64,000 nt of DNA from contig NW_004624747.1 in the NCBI RefSeq assembly GCF_000247695.1, forward strand, positions 9,931,213-9,995,212, in the 5' to 3' direction. Positions 19,434-59,999 of this stretch are shown piece after piece. This DNA is from Heterocephalus glaber. Lineage: Eukaryota > Chordata > Mammalia > Rodentia > Bathyergidae. The notes under the pieces were generated by a model. The model saw nothing but the letters and a program-made list of their open reading frames with translations. It was not told where the DNA came from and ran no database searches. Numbering within the stretch: position 1 is the first letter of the stretch; each line of letters opens with the position of its first letter. Position numbers and translations under genes: made by a program.

Positions 19434-20020
19434 AGTCTTGCTATGTAGTTCAGGCTGGACTTCAACTCACTAGGTACCCTAGGCTGGCCTCAAACTTATG
19501 GTGATTGTCCTGCCTCAGCCTCTGGAGAGCTGGAATTGCGGCATGCACCACCATCCCCAGCTTCAGAGGCAATTATGAAAAAATCACTAAGGCCTCTCCT
19601 TTCTTATTTCCTGGGACAAAGGTGCTTCCTACGTAAACACCAGAGCTGCTGCTCCTCCTTCAAAATTGGTGTTTCTCATTCTAGTCTACTACGCCTCCTC
19701 TTTTTCCAAGCATTCCTTTCTTGCACCCAGACCTTTTGTTCATCTGGTACAAGAGAATGTTTTGTTTTGTTTGAGACAAGGTCTCCCTCTATTTCAGGCT
19801 GGCCTTGAACTCACAATGTAGCCCAAATTGGCCTCATACTTGGCAGCGATCCTCCTGCCACAGCCTTCCAAGTGCTTGGATTACAGGTGTTCACCACCAC
19901 ACCTGGCAATAATCTCGTTTTTAACTCACTGTGTAAAACAGGCTGGCCTCTAACTTGCAGTGATCCTCCTGCCTCAGCTTCTTGAGTGCTGGGATTACAG
20001 GCATGTGCCACCATGCCCAG
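19434..20020 (-). repeat. Cluster of three minus-strand B1 SINEs
   Basis: Copies at 19434-19560, 19760-19906 and 19926-20020; the first two keep the internal duplication. Confidence 0.75.
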
Positions 20021-20872
20021 AAGAATCACAAGTTTTTTTAAATAGGTCCTTAAAAAAGGTCCTTATAACCTTCTTATTGTTTCTAGAGATGGCTGTGTTC
20101 AATATCTAAAATGCTTTATGAAAGGTGTGTGGACCATGGAGTAGTGAGGGAGGTAGAGTCACAAGCCCTTTTGAGTTGCTTTTCTGAGGAAGCCATTCTC
20201 ATACTCAGCACCAACTGCTCGTGGATGGCAGTGAGTGGGAAGTGCCCTCACTGTCAGCTATTGTTGAGTGGTGTGTTTGATCACAGTTGCACCTCAGTCA
20301 GACTGCAAATGGTCTAGAAAGCCAAAAACATGACACAGATTAGTTTCAAGGGCCACAAGTGGTGTGCTCAGAGCTGGCTGATCAGATTGGCAAATCTAAT
20401 AAACCACAAAAGTGTCAACAGTGGAGAGGCACCACCGATAACCCCAAGAGGAGACCAGCTGCCATGATCGGGCTGGAGCTATGCCTTGGGATGCCTTCTT
20501 CTTATTCTTCCACCCCCTACCACTGTCAAAGGTGAATTGGCACCTTTTTTGGACTCTGGGTATCATAGAGACTGCATATGCCTTGGGTAGATATCCTTCT
20601 TAATTATTTATATCACCTAATGCATAAACCAGCACCATTTGAGTGAAGCCCAGCTGGGGCCATTCCCCATGCGGTACCCCAGACTTTGACAGGACTCGCA
20701 AGTCTGTTGTGTGCTGGTAGCCTCTGCATTAGTAGCAGTCTCGTACTTTAAAAATGCCTCACTCACATGGTTGGAGGTGTCGCTACATCCAGCACAATGA
20801 TGGATGTGATTATGCAGGCTGCGTCAACAGGCTTATTCCAGTTAGTCTGGATGTGCAATAGATTCTTCAAAG

Positions 20873-21008
20873 TCACACGGAGTGATGCATGCCTGTGGGT
20901 CCCAGCACTCAGTGGCCGAGGTAGAAAAACCGTGAGTTCCAGGCCAGCCTGAGTTACATAGGGAATTCAGATCCAGCCTGGACTACATAGTGAGAATCGG
21001 CCTCAAAA
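20873..21008 (+). repeat. B1 SINE
   Basis: B1 with internal duplication inserted in the ERVL-like pol remnant. Confidence 0.75.
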
Positions 21009-21258
21009 GAAAAGGGAGGGGGCGTCTGGTATGCCCACATATCTGACCCAGACAGGTTCATTACAGCCATAGTTTATTTTCATGATTGACGGCCCCAAAG
21101 AGAGGTGACTTTAATCTGCCAGATAAGGTTTTCTAAGTGGCAGATAGAGCAACCAGGCCATTGGCAACAGCCCAAGAGTTAGTGAAAATAAAATGAGGGC
21201 CATCGAGTGTAATAGTGGCCCAGAGCTATGAGAATGGGTGCTACCTCCTGAGCAGAAC

Positions 21259-21637
21259 TGTTACAGAAATCTCGGAAAGAGATACACGGAGACACAGAAT
21301 TCAGATAAAATAATAAAATCTCTTCTCGCAAGCAGACGGGAACGGGAACGCCAGAAACAGGTCTGGTCAGTATCCGCGCCCCCTTTGTTCAGCGTTTCCC
21401 TTTTTGTATCCTTTTTAGCCATTATCTCATCCCTAGTAGTCTTTGATAAGTAAATACAATTCCGGTTCCTATTTACAAGTCACAGACACAAGATATGCCA
21501 TATACATTGTAAATTCACCCTGGCATGGTAACTTTGTTAGGTTAATGAAGTTACTGGTTAGAGTCAGATAATCCTCACCTTAAACAAGGAGTTATGGGAA
21601 AAGCAAATCTTAACACATTACTTATTTTGCTTCTACA
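21259..21637 (-). mobile_element. Solo ERVK-type LTR
   Basis: 379 bp with TGTAGAAG...TGTAACA ends on the minus strand. It has a GC-rich stretch (gaacaaagggggcgcgg) after an A-rich TATA-like segment, and a tctccgtgtatctctttccg U5-like end, as in rodent ERVK LTRs. No convincing target-site duplication was found. It sits inside the ERVL-like relic and is less decayed than it. Confidence 0.6.
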
Positions 21638-22392
21638 ATTACCTTAATATTCAATCTATTAAGTTAAACCTTTTCCGTATCAGAATGACTCACATCTATT
21701 TTGTGTTTTTCGTGGCTCCTTCCGAGGATGAACAGAGGACACTGTCAGGTTTCAGCTTAAGTGAACCATGAGTGTATTACGATCCCCCCTGAAGCAGTGG
21801 CTTTGCTTTGGTGGAGTGCAAATAAAAGTATCACCTAAAGAGTTCACTAGTGTTTCATGTAAGGTTGAGATGTCACCAGGGCCAGGCTGTGTTCTTGAAT
21901 AGACCGCTTCCATTTTACAAGCAAGGTTTTCAAGGTCCAGGTGTTCCATTTTAATTACAGCCCCAGTTAGTTGTAAGCTTTTCAAGAGGACTATACTGGT
22001 CACTGTGTCTGGAACACACTATGTCCCAAATCCCCAGGGTTACCTCTAGGTAGTCTGCTTCCTTCTGCCAGAGGCTCCAGTTAGCAAAATTATCAGTCAA
22101 GAGACTTTTATAGCTTGGCTTGGAAGAGTCCATTTTCTTTGTTACCCAAATCATCAAGAAGTATGAAGGTTGTTATTTGCAAGCTTGCCCGTGACAGTTG
22201 CATGGATGTTAGTAGAAGACATGACAGTCTTGGATCAAAGCAAAGGACAGTTTCTTACAGCAGTATGTATAGCCAGAGTACCAGCATTTTCTTGCACTGA
22301 TTCTTAAGCCCCACTTCTAAAAGAGGCCAGGGACATATAACTGCAGTGGTCATGAGAGGAACTGAGTTCGAAGAATCCAAATCACTGCTATC

Positions 22393-22520
22393 TTGCTGGG
22401 CATGATGGCACATGCCTATAATCCTAGCTACTTTGGAGGCTGAGGCAGGAAGATCATTTGAGCCCAGGAGTTTGAGGCAGCCTGGACATAATGAGGTCTT
22501 ATCTCAAAAATAAACAAACA
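22393..22520 (+). repeat. B1 SINE
   Basis: B1 in the right LTR-like segment of the ERVL-like relic. Confidence 0.7.
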
Positions 22521-22680
22521 AAACCACCACCACCAACAAAACCCCCAAAATATCTCAATGTAATGGGCAGTATGTCTACCTGTCTGTTGCTCTGAAGGGA
22601 GACATATCATTGTACAAACATCTTTGAAAAGATTATTCAGGACCTGGCTCTCACAATTATTTTTTTAAAAACAATTTCTT

Positions 22681-22842
22681 TGGCCTCCAGCTACTCTGGA
22701 GGTTGAGGCAGGAGGATCAAAAGTTTGAGATCAGCTTCAGCGACCCTATCTCAAAATGAAATGAAATAAAATAGGCTAGAGGGGTGGCTCAGTGATAGAG
22801 CATATATGAAGGCCTGGGTTCAATCCCCAGTATCACAAAAAA
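22681..22842 (+). repeat. B1+ID composite SINE
   Basis: 5'-truncated B1 joined to an ID (ggctcagtgatagagcat, ggttcaatccccagt). Confidence 0.7.
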
Positions 22843-23118
22843 CAATGGTTTTTTTGTCCCCTCCCCTCCCTTCCCCGAGCCACATCACATTGGCTAAATC
22901 TGAGGATGTAGAACTCACAGATATGGAAGGCTAATTGTGGTGACAAATTACTTTGGAAAAAACAGTATCAGTTTACCCTTTCACCTTTCCTTGTAGGAAA
23001 GAATATCAGCTTGCTTGACCTCAAAAGTTCAAATCCAGCTTCCCCTTTAATGATGACCTGTTGTTCCGAAAAGTAGAAGAAAGCTGCAAAATAGATGATA
23101 TTCAAGATCTAATGTCAA

Positions 23119-23310
23119 GCCAGGTGTGATGGCAGGGATTTATAATCCCAGTGGCTCAGGAGGCTGAGGCAGAATTGTAAGTTCAAAGCCAGCCTGGCCA
23201 ATTTAGTGAGAATTTGCCTCAAAAACAAAACAGGGGGCGGGGATTTAGCTCAGTGGTTCTGCTGCCTGCCCTGTAAGTGCAAGGACCCAAGTTTGATCCC
23301 TGGTACAAAA
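23119..23310 (+). repeat. B1 followed by variant-ID SINE
   Basis: B1 at 23119-23232 and a full variant-ID copy at 23233-23310 abut. No shared duplication was seen, so these may be two insertions or one composite. Confidence 0.8.
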
Positions 23311-23444
23311 AAAAAAAAGAAAAAACCCCACAAAAGAACAACAACAACAAAACAAACAAAACAAATAACAGCAAGACAAAAACAAAACTATTGCCTGCTA
23401 TCCATTCATTCACATTTATTAAGCATCTCTTAGGCATCAGGTAT

Positions 23445-23740
23445 TCAGGCTCCAGCAGTAGAGATAGGTTGTTGTGGTTTGGATCTAAAATGTCCCCCCA
23501 GTTCTCATGTGTGGAAGGTGAATCGCTCCAGGGGCACCACACTCACAGAACTGAAAGTGCTGATCATAAGTGGGGTCTGTCGGAAGAGGCGGGTCATGGC
23601 CCAGAAGGATGTACTGTGTCTCCCTCCTCAGCTCCTCCCTTCACTCTGCTTGGTGGTCTCCATCATGTGAGCCCCTCTGCCAGACCTGGAGCCAGCTGAT
23701 TTCAAACTGAGCCAAAATAAACCTCCTCTTCTTTAAATTG
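23445..23740 (+). repeat. Degenerate LTR-like repeat
   Basis: Starts near ttgtggtttggatctaaaat and ends near gagccaaaataaacctcctc, features of MaLR/ERVL-type LTRs with an AATAAA. Family uncertain. Confidence 0.35.
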
Positions 23741-23974
23741 TGAGCATCAAGCATAGAGGAAAGTGATGAAGACACAGGGCCATGTGGTTGAGCCGGGAGG
23801 GAAGAGGTAGAGGTTCTCCTTTAGAAAGTGGTGACATTTGGGTAGAGCACTGAAGGAGGAGACAGGGTGGGGAAATAGCAGGTATAAAGGCCCTGAGAGA
23901 GGAAAGGACAGATGGGTGGTACCAAGAGGAGCCCATTGTCTGTGAAGAGAAAATAAGATGTAGGAAGTTGGACA

Positions 23975-24195
23975 AGGTAATCCCAGTGTTCAGCTGAGGC
24001 AAGAGGATCACTGTGAGTTCAAGACCAGCCTGGGCTACACAGTGAGTTCAAGGCCAGCCTGAACTACATAGCAAGACCTTGCCTCAAAAAAAAAAGATGC
24101 AGGGCTGGGGCTGCAGCTCATGTGGAGCACTGGCCTAGTATGTGAGAGGCCCTGGGGTTCTATCTTGAATACCCAAAATATGTAAAAAGAAAATA
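23975..24195 (+). repeat. B1+ID composite SINE
   Basis: B1 with internal duplication (23975-24097), then an ID (24099-24195). Confidence 0.7.
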
Positions 24196-25204
24196 AAAAT
24201 GTGTGAACATCAAGCCCTGGTAAAGCAGGGGGCTCTAAACACCTCTGGGAAGCTGGTTCACCAGGTTGTCTTGGATTATGAGAGGCACAAGATTTTACCA
24301 GGTACTTGGGGCAGAGCCTCAAGAGGCAGAATTCAGGCAGCCAGGGAGAGGCAGAGATGGGGAGGCCAAGGGACAGGGAGGAGGGGAGGAGAAGCCACGG
24401 GAGGGGCCACTGGTCTGGTGGGAGTGACAGTCTCCATTTCCGGGTGTTAAGATTTTTTCCGAGAATACTTAAGTCCCTTTACTCAGCCCCTGGGGACCAG
24501 CAGTTCAGCAGGATGACATCTTGGTATTTTCCTGGTCTTCTCAATTCTGTCCTGAAGTAAAAGGGTGTGGGTATCATGACTAGGGCAGGTCAGATGGAGG
24601 CCAGCCAGGAGGACAGCTGAAGGCCTCTTCCACCTATCAGGCCACGTGCCAGCCTTTTACCTGAGGGCAGGCCCTCGGGGGACAACATCGGCAGTGTCTG
24701 GCTCCGGACCTCTGAGTTCATCTCCTGGCTCTTCTGGCATCGGTTCACCCCACAGGGTCACTGGGGTTGCTTCTGACCGTGGCCTGGTCTGAATAGTAAC
24801 AGGTTTGGGTCTTGCAGTCACTGTCCCTCTCTGTGCCTGTCTCCTCTTTTCACTAGACTGCTGATTACCTGAGTTTTAATATATTTCACAGAACTCCAGT
24901 GTTACATAAAAATAAACTCTGTGGCTAACTCTGTCCCCTTGCTGCAAGATTCTTCAGAGCCTTTTCAGCATATCCTAAGTCTCCTAGAGGGGATTGTAGC
25001 ATGCAATGTTTGCCAAGCTGCCCTGCCTAGGAGACCCCGCTGTACATAACTTCTCACTGCTGGCACTCTGAAGGGCACTCTTCAGGATGTGCTAGACAAG
25101 GTGGTCTGCAGCTCTGTTTTGATAATCCACAGAACACCCTTGCTTCTTGGTATTCATGCCCTCTGTCATTCCCAGTGTGTTTTGGATTTACCCATTCAAC
25201 TTCC

Positions 25205-25250
25205 TTCTCCCTCCCTCTTTCCCTCCTTTCCTTCCCTCCTTCTTTCAAAA
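25205..25250 (+). repeat. Polypyrimidine (TTCC)n tract
   Basis: Imperfect ctccctcctttcc-type run, about 46 bases without purine. Confidence 0.8.
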
Positions 25251-25479
25251 TGTTCTCTGTGCTGTACTTTGTGAATTCAGCAATTTCCTTAAGTTCAAAA
25301 ATCTTTTGGAAGTGGCTCTACTGCTGGGTGAGCCCTTTTCTGTTAGAAATATATTCTGGACTCTACCCAATACATGCCTGGTTGCCATTTGCCACCATTT
25401 CACTCAAGGTCAAGGACATACCTGCACTTAAAGATGAGGCCACTGACCTCTGCTGATATTGGAGACAATCTCTCAGGTA

Positions 25480-25845
25480 CTGACTCACTTCTAACAAATA
25501 GAATACTGCAGAAGTGAATGCTTCACTGTGGCTCACAAATAGAATACTGTAGAAGACTGTGGTTTCCATTTTGAGCCACAGAATGGTCTTCCCCAGTCAT
25601 CATTAGGACACTATGGCCAGCATCCCTTAAGTGAGTGCAGAGGCAGACACTCCAGGCTGCCTAGCATTGAGGGTATGCAGCCCCAGCCAACAGCTTGACT
25701 GAGATGTCACGAGAAACCCTGAGCCAGAAGTAGCAGCTCAGCTGTACCCAGATTCCAACCCACAGAAACTGAGATATTAAATGTTTTTTGTTTGTTTTAA
25801 ACTGCTAAGTTTGGGGGTAATTTGTCATACAGCAATAATATGGCA
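25480..25845 (+). repeat. MLT1-like MaLR LTR remnant
   Basis: Ends in ccacagaaactgagatatta, then aaactgctaagtttgggg and gtaatttgtcatacagcaat, as in MLT1-type LTRs. It includes a local near-repeat of acaaatagaatactgcagaag (25494-25514, about 25535-25555). Confidence 0.55.
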
Positions 25846-26589
25846 TGAGGCCTTCTATAACCAATGTGTGACTGATTCTATTGGTAAATTGTTGGTTATA
25901 TGTATAATAGTGGAACCTGTTTTGTAATATGTGCCCATGTCTCTCCCTGGCACTGGGTGACCAGTGTCTTCTGGTGACCCCGGTGGTCCTAAGAGGGAGG
26001 TGGCTGCAGGAGGTGGTATGCAAACAGGCGATTCCCAAGCAACCGGGCAAGGGGTACCATCCTCTATCAAAAACCAGCCTTGACAGTAGATTACCAAGGT
26101 CAGGTGACAGGTGTGCCCTCTCACCCCTGGGTGCTGTCCCTGATGTGGCATCTTGGGCTCAGATTTCTGCTCTAGCCCGGCCCTTTGGTTCCCAACTGAT
26201 TTCTTACAGGAGTCCTGACTGCCCACGCTATCCCCACCCTCCCCTCTTTGTTCTTCCTGCTTCGCCGTCGCCCACATTCATCTCTTCTAACTGCATCTGG
26301 TGGCCACTTGGAGCCCACAGCCCAAAATGTGCCCTTTCAGGAGAGGGCTCTTCTTTTAGGGTGGGCCAGAGACTCAAGCTGAAGTGCAAAGGGCAAGGTT
26401 GCTAGCAGTCTCCACATGCAGTTGGCAACATATAGAGAACACTCAATATGCTAACTGGCACAATCCAGCTGGGCACCTCATTGACAGTGCTTCATGCTGC
26501 CCCCTCAGTGATCAGCTCAACCAAAGGTGAGTCCAGGGCCGCTCTGCAGTTCGGAGGAAAGAATGTCTGTTAATGTATGTCCACATCCC

Positions 26590-26680
26590 AGGCTGAGGCA
26601 GGAGGATTGTGAGTTCAAGGCCAGCCTAGACTATGTGATGAAACTGTAAAAAATAAGTAAAATTGAAAAAAAAAAAAGTA
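26590..26680 (+). repeat. B1 fragment
   Basis: Middle part of B1 (aggctgaggcaggaggattg), A-rich end. Confidence 0.6.
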
Positions 26681-27284
26681 AAATTGGGGAGTTGGGAGGG
26701 CCCGAGGGGCAGTTAGCATAAGGACATTAGGTGAGAGGCCCAGATCCTACCAAGAAGCTGCTGTGGCTGTGCCAACCAACCCCCTCAAGGGGCTGGGCAG
26801 CCCTGAAGCTGCTAGATCACCCAGGATTTCCAAACACTTCCTTTTTCAGAAGTGGAATTTTGAAGTAAAGTACATCAGATAAAATGCTAGAAGTAGCCAC
26901 TATCTGGCAGGTAAGTGGAGCTGTGGTTGGGGGTGGAAGGTGCCAGGAAGGTTGGAGTCCTGCCTACTGGGGTCCCTCTCTGTTCCCCCCATGCCCCAGC
27001 CAGCTGCTGCTCCCCACCCTCTTCAATATCTGAGCCCTGAAACCCTTCTGTTGCATCTGCTGCATTTTATGGGCACTGGCTGTCCAGGCCTCCCACAGCA
27101 TCAAGGCCTGAATGGTGGGATTTGAGCCTGGGAAGCAGAAAACGATCCCGGTTCCAGCTAAAACTGGGAATGGCAAGTCAAGGGCCCAGGTTCCCATCTG
27201 CTCATGCTGGGAACTTGGGAAGCAGACAGGAAGTCTCCAGATGAATGCCTCTTCACAAAGGTCAGGCACGGGCTGCCACCACTG

Positions 27285-41822
<14,538 letters not shown>

Positions 41823-42779
41823 GACCCGGGCAGCGCGGGGCGCCCATGGCCCCGGTCCGACCCCGGCTGCAGCTTTGACTTCGGCTGATTCGGGAGCACC
41901 GCCAGTGCGAGTCGAGTTCCTCCGCCAGAGTGGGCGGCTGGGCCACCCCAAGCCCCGCCCCGTCCCTTCCAGGTCTGGGATGCGTAGTCCCCGCCCCTTT
42001 GATAAAGCCCCGCCTCCCCCCTTCCCAGACTTCAGTTTCTAGAGGCCCCAGCCTCCTGATTTAACCCCGCCCCGGCCATTCGCAGTCTTGGCTTTTGACG
42101 GCTCCCACTGCCTCGGCGCCCTCCGAGGCGCAGACCCTTCCACAAGTAGTTCCCAGAACCCCGCCCCTTACTCTGAGTCCCGCCCCGGAGCCCCAGCGTA
42201 GAGCGAACATTGGCTCCTCAGAGACTCTGCCCCTTAGCAAACCCCGTCTCCACCAGGCTCGTCCCTTTGTAGCCTCAGGTGTTATCCCTGGTCCCACCCA
42301 ATGGTTCGCCGAGGCTCCAAGCCACCCTTTTCCGACTCCCGTTAGGGACTGCCCCAGGCCAGTTCCTCCTCCTTACCTACACGACGAGATACCTTGTGTT
42401 GCTCTGGGTACCCCTTACCTGGCGGTGATGGGATTCAACGGTTATATTGTAAGGGGAAGTTCCAGCCCTTCTCCCCACTTCCTGCCGCTTCCGATAAGAG
42501 GGCCCAGGACCACCAGATCCGCGGCTGCCATCACTGGTCCCGTCCTTGATGTGGGGTGCGTGGCAGTGCGAGGCTCCGAGCTCCCTTGCCGATTTAAGGG
42601 TCGGTGTTTCCGGGAGCCCCCGGGGCCCTGTCATCAGTCTCCTCTCTTCCTGTTCCGGAACTATAGTACCAGAGCCCTTGTTTCCCACCCGGCGGAGTGA
42701 GGAGGGAGCGGAGGCTAGACCGGGTTTACCACTGGGGAAAGGAAAGGGACGGGCCCTGCGCGCGGCATTTTGGGAACGC

Positions 42780-56300
<13,521 letters not shown>

Positions 56301-56612
56301 GAAAATGAGGGTTATGTGTTCATTTTGGAGTTTTCTTTGACAGCAAGTTAAATTTTGACACCCTGGTAGAATGCCAACATTTTGATATAGCACAGATATT
56401 GATAAAAAGTTTAAGCTGCTATTCCAAGCTGTTTACTGGTTAAGCCCAGAAAAGCTCACCTCAGAGAAGTTCCAAAAATACATACTGAGTCTCATTTATC
56501 TTCAGACACAGACACATAATGAATACTTTGTTCAATTAAACCTTTGTGGACATGTCATAAGCTCAAGTTCAACAACACAGCTCATGCTACTCTGAAAAAA
56601 TTCAGTACTCTG

Positions 56613-56707
56613 GGCCGGGGGATTTAGCTCAGTGGTTCCAGTGCCTGCCTCCCAAGCACAAGGTCCCGAGTTCGATCCCCGGTACCAAACAAAAACAACA
56701 CATACAC
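56613..56707 (+). repeat. Variant-ID SINE with 17-bp TSD
   Basis: Flanked by aaaaattcagtactctg and aaaaattcaatactctg. Confidence 0.93.
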
Positions 56708-56935
56708 AAAAATTCAATACTCTGCCTTATGTAGTCTTGTAATCCTAGTGATTTTGCATTTGGAAAAAACAACCAAGATATTAAAAAGTAATTCAGAGGA
56801 TACTAGCCACCCACGTATGTGGCTCATATCCTGACTATACAAGCAGTTTTCTGGTCATTTGGAGAATACATTTTAAGAGTTTATCAGAGCACCTCACCAT
56901 TAATTGACATATTCATGTAGAAAAGGGAACTAGAG

Positions 56936-57018
56936 GGTTGGGGATGTAGCCCAGCGGTGCCCCGCCTGCCTGGCAAGCGCAAAGTCCTGAGTTCAATCCC
57001 TGGTACTGGCAAAAAAAG
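56936..57018 (+). repeat. Variant-ID SINE with TSD
   Basis: Flanked by aagggaactagag on both sides. Confidence 0.9.
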
Positions 57019-57082
57019 ACAAGGGAACTAGAGAGGATAAGGTGCATAAAGTGAATATTGTGACAACGCAAAAATTGGGAAA

Positions 57083-57172
57083 ACAGAGTCGGGGATTTAG
57101 CTCAGTGGTTTCACCGCCTGGTGTGCAAGTGCAAGGACCCGAGTTCGATCCCTGGTACCAAAAAAAAAAAAA
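57083..57172 (+). repeat. Variant-ID SINE
   Basis: Full copy with A13 tail, 3' of SNRPD3. Confidence 0.88.
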
Positions 57173-57799
57173 ACAGATAAGGCTTCAGAGACTCTCCCTA
57201 GAGCATCCTGTGTTTCTTGCTCCCATGCTCCTGACTCCTTTAAGGCATCTGGGTGACAGGTGGCTGGTGACCTCTGAGGCAGTGCTGATCCATGAAGGTG
57301 CTCTGGGACTGTTGGTCATTTTAAATGAACTTATTCACTATGAATGGAATTGAATAATTTGTGTTAGATTTGGCTGAGAGTTAAGTTATAGTTAATATTT
57401 CTGGCAAGAAAAGAAACTTGTGCACTGAGTTACATATACAGTGAATTTCTTTGAAGTCTTTATAAATGGAATTCTTTTAGCCAGAAGCTGTACTACCCAC
57501 TAGTATCCTGCTTGGATTACTTTGCTTCTTTGCTGCTAGTGACCTTCACTTCCAGAACGTGATTTACTGCTATTAATGAAGCCCACTGGATCATTAATAC
57601 ACTGAGTGAGAGCACGGATTTTCACCACCTACTATGTAGGGATCCTGTTAAAAGTGAAGGTTCCAAGGGCCCTTTCAAACAGGCCTCAGGGTCTGCATTT
57701 TAAACAGTGCCTTGTGCTCCTGCTAAGTAATTCTTACTCAGTATATCTGAGGCCGAACTTTGACTCTGGACTAAAGTATGTTTTATTTTCTTAATTATT

Positions 57800-57922
57800 T
57801 ACTTTCTGAGATGGGATCTCACCGTGTTTTCCAAGCCAAGCTTGAACTCTTCGGCTCGTGATCCTCCTATCTCAGCCTCTTGAGTAGCTGGGACTACAGG
57901 TGCATGCTATTGTACCAGCTCT
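57800..57922 (-). repeat. B1 SINE
   Basis: Minus-strand old B1. Confidence 0.65.
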
Positions 57923-58185
57923 GTAAGTTATTTTACTATAACACTATTTAACCACATACTTTCATAATAATATTTTAAACTGTAAGATAGAACACTTAAT
58001 AGTAATTAATTGCATCTTGGATCTGAAAGGCGGACTTTTGATCCTATAACCATACAGGAATAACCAGCTTTGCCTGATTCTCCATACTGGAATCTGGCTG
58101 TCACCCTCCTAGATCCAGAAAAGTGAAAAGAGTTCTCATTTATATAAGCTATAAAGAAAACCTAAAAGATTTGTAAACAGTTTAT

Positions 58186-58390
58186 TTTGGTTTTTTGAGA
58201 CAGGGTCTCATCATATAGTTCAGACTGGCTAAAAGGTTTGTTTTTGTTTTTGAGGCAAGGTTTCACTATGTAGTTCAGGCTGACCTTGAACTCAATATAA
58301 CCTGCATTGACCTCTAAGTCACAGCCTCATCCTCCTGCCTCAGCCTCTGGAGTGCTGGGATTATAGGTGTGCACCACCATGTCCCGCTGG
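58186..58390 (-). repeat. B1 inserted in B1
   Basis: A B1 fragment (58186-58245), then a full minus-strand B1 flanked by ctggctaaaa on both sides. Confidence 0.75.
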
Positions 58391-59562
58391 CTAAAAATTT
58401 TATATCCTGCATTTTAGGGGGGAAAAATTAGTTACTGTGTATTGAAAACAAATGGTCCTGCAAGGATTGTTATGAAAACAAGTGATTCTCCTGCCCTTCC
58501 TGCTCTTCCTTATTTTTTTCTGCTTCTTTCCTTTCAACTTGTGGCTGATTTGTCTGTTTAACATGTTCTCATGGCTAGTCCTTGCTTTTTCAGTTTTAGG
58601 AATGTCTTTTGAATTCTTTTTGCTTACCATGTATATACTCCCTATCTCCCTAATTATACTTATAATTTAATCATAGTCATTGTTAAATTATGACTGGTTA
58701 AATTATCACTGCTGAACGATGTAGTAGACTAGATTACTGGAGAACTTTGCTCTAGAAGTAATAATCCTCTTGTATTTTTATTGGCTTAGTTTTCGGTCAC
58801 TAATTGAACTCAAGTCTTTAAAGACCTTTACACATTATCTATCAGTTATTCTTGACTCACCCTAATCTGAACTGGTTCCAGCCAGTACCTAATGTGTTTG
58901 TCATCCCATTCTCCCTAGACCCTTCCTTAGTTGAGTCTCCTGTTTTTTGTGTAATTTCTTTCTCTTAGTTCATTACCTGATTTCAGGCGAGTATGTGGTG
59001 TGCAAGGGATACATGGGGAGTAATTTATTTTTATTTTTTGAGAGACTTCATATCTGAAAATGTTCTTTCACACTTGATTAGGTGTGAAATTCTAGGTTGA
59101 AATTTATTTTCCTTCAGAATTGTGAGGCTTTGCTACCTTGTCTAGCATCTACCCTTGCTATAAAGGAGTCTGAAGTCATTGTGAGTTCTGGTCCTTTGTG
59201 ACTTCCTCATCATAGGGTTCTTACATTCCACAAGAATGCACATACATTGAGGAGTCTTTCCGTGCATTGTGTCAAGCCCTTGAACCCTTTCAGGTTGGAC
59301 TCTTGGCTTTCATTTCTGGTAAACTCTTGAATTATGTGATAGTGATTTTTTTCCTTTGGTGGTTTGTGATTTTTCTTCCCAGAATTTCTATTATTTAGAT
59401 TTACCTCTATTTCTTTTAATCTCCTATGTAAGATTACCCTAAATTGATTCTCCCCCATCTTTAATGGTATGCTGTAAGATGATTTCAACATCTTATCTCT
59501 CATAACAGTAATATGTATCCCCTTGTATATATTTTTCTGCCTTTCTGTTTTTCATTTAGTCT

Positions 59563-59620
59563 TTGTGTGTGTGTGTGCGTGTGTGTGTGTGCGCGCGCGT
59601 GCGCGCGCACATGTGTACAC
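59563..59620 (+). repeat. (GT)n-(GC)n alternating purine-pyrimidine tract
   Basis: About 58 bases of gtgtgtgt passing into gcgcgcgcgtgcgcgcgc; a Z-DNA-prone microsatellite. Confidence 0.92.
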
Positions 59621-59667
59621 TGGGGACTTCACACTGAGCTACATCCTGAACCATTTAAAAAAAAATT

Positions 59668-59812
59668 TTTTTTCTAGACAGGGTCTTGCTATGTAATTTG
59701 AGCTGGCCTTGAATTCACTATGTAGCCCAGGCTGGCCACTAACTCACAGTGATCTTCCTGCCTCGGACTCCTGAGTGCTGGGATTACAGGGATGCACCAC
59801 CAAGCCTGGTTT
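59668..59812 (-). repeat. B1 SINE
   Basis: Full B1 with internal duplication, minus strand. Confidence 0.8.
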
Positions 59813-59999
59813 AATTCTTTGAGACGGTCTTGCTAAGTCACTAAGTTGCACAAGACCAACCTGAACTACACAGTGAGACCCTGTCTAAAAGAAAGAAAAA
59901 GGACATGGAAGTTATATATTTAAAAAACTTAGTACAAGCTTTTAAAAGAAGAGTGGGAAAGAGAGAAAAAGAGGAAAGAGGAGAAACCCAAATTGATTT

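Larger units (their letters stand above)
17290..22680 (-). mobile_element. Degenerate ERVL-like provirus with paired LTR-like ends
   Basis: Two diverged related segments (about 17290-17867 and 22150-22680) bracket about 4.3 kb. Both contain pieces such as aaaggacagttt or acaaggacagttt followed by gtaccagcattttcttgca or a close variant. On the minus strand near 21.0-21.25 kb a retroviral RNase H-like motif ends SWAVANGL, its catalytic Asp position reading Asn and an in-frame stop following. Further on are traces of an integrase zinc-binding C-x2-C. About 500 bp at 21.64-22.15 kb may be gag. Most of gag-RT is missing. An ERVK-type LTR and several SINEs have inserted. Inactive; the family name is an inference. 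Confidence 0.5.
9296..27284. other. UPB1-GUCD1 intergenic region
   Basis: 18 kb between two convergent genes. It is dominated by L1 pieces (12.1-16.1 kb), an ERVL-like relic (17.3-22.7 kb), LTR remnants and many SINEs. No open frame beyond repeat-derived ones resembles a known gene. Stretches at 10.87-11.35, 24.2-25.2 and 25.9-27.2 kb hold nothing I can name. Confidence 0.75.

Noticed and set aside
42095..42700. 201-residue proline-rich frame in the promoter region
   Set aside because: GC-rich CpG island sequence gives long random frames; no protein family features, and it lies upstream of SNRPD3 exon 1.
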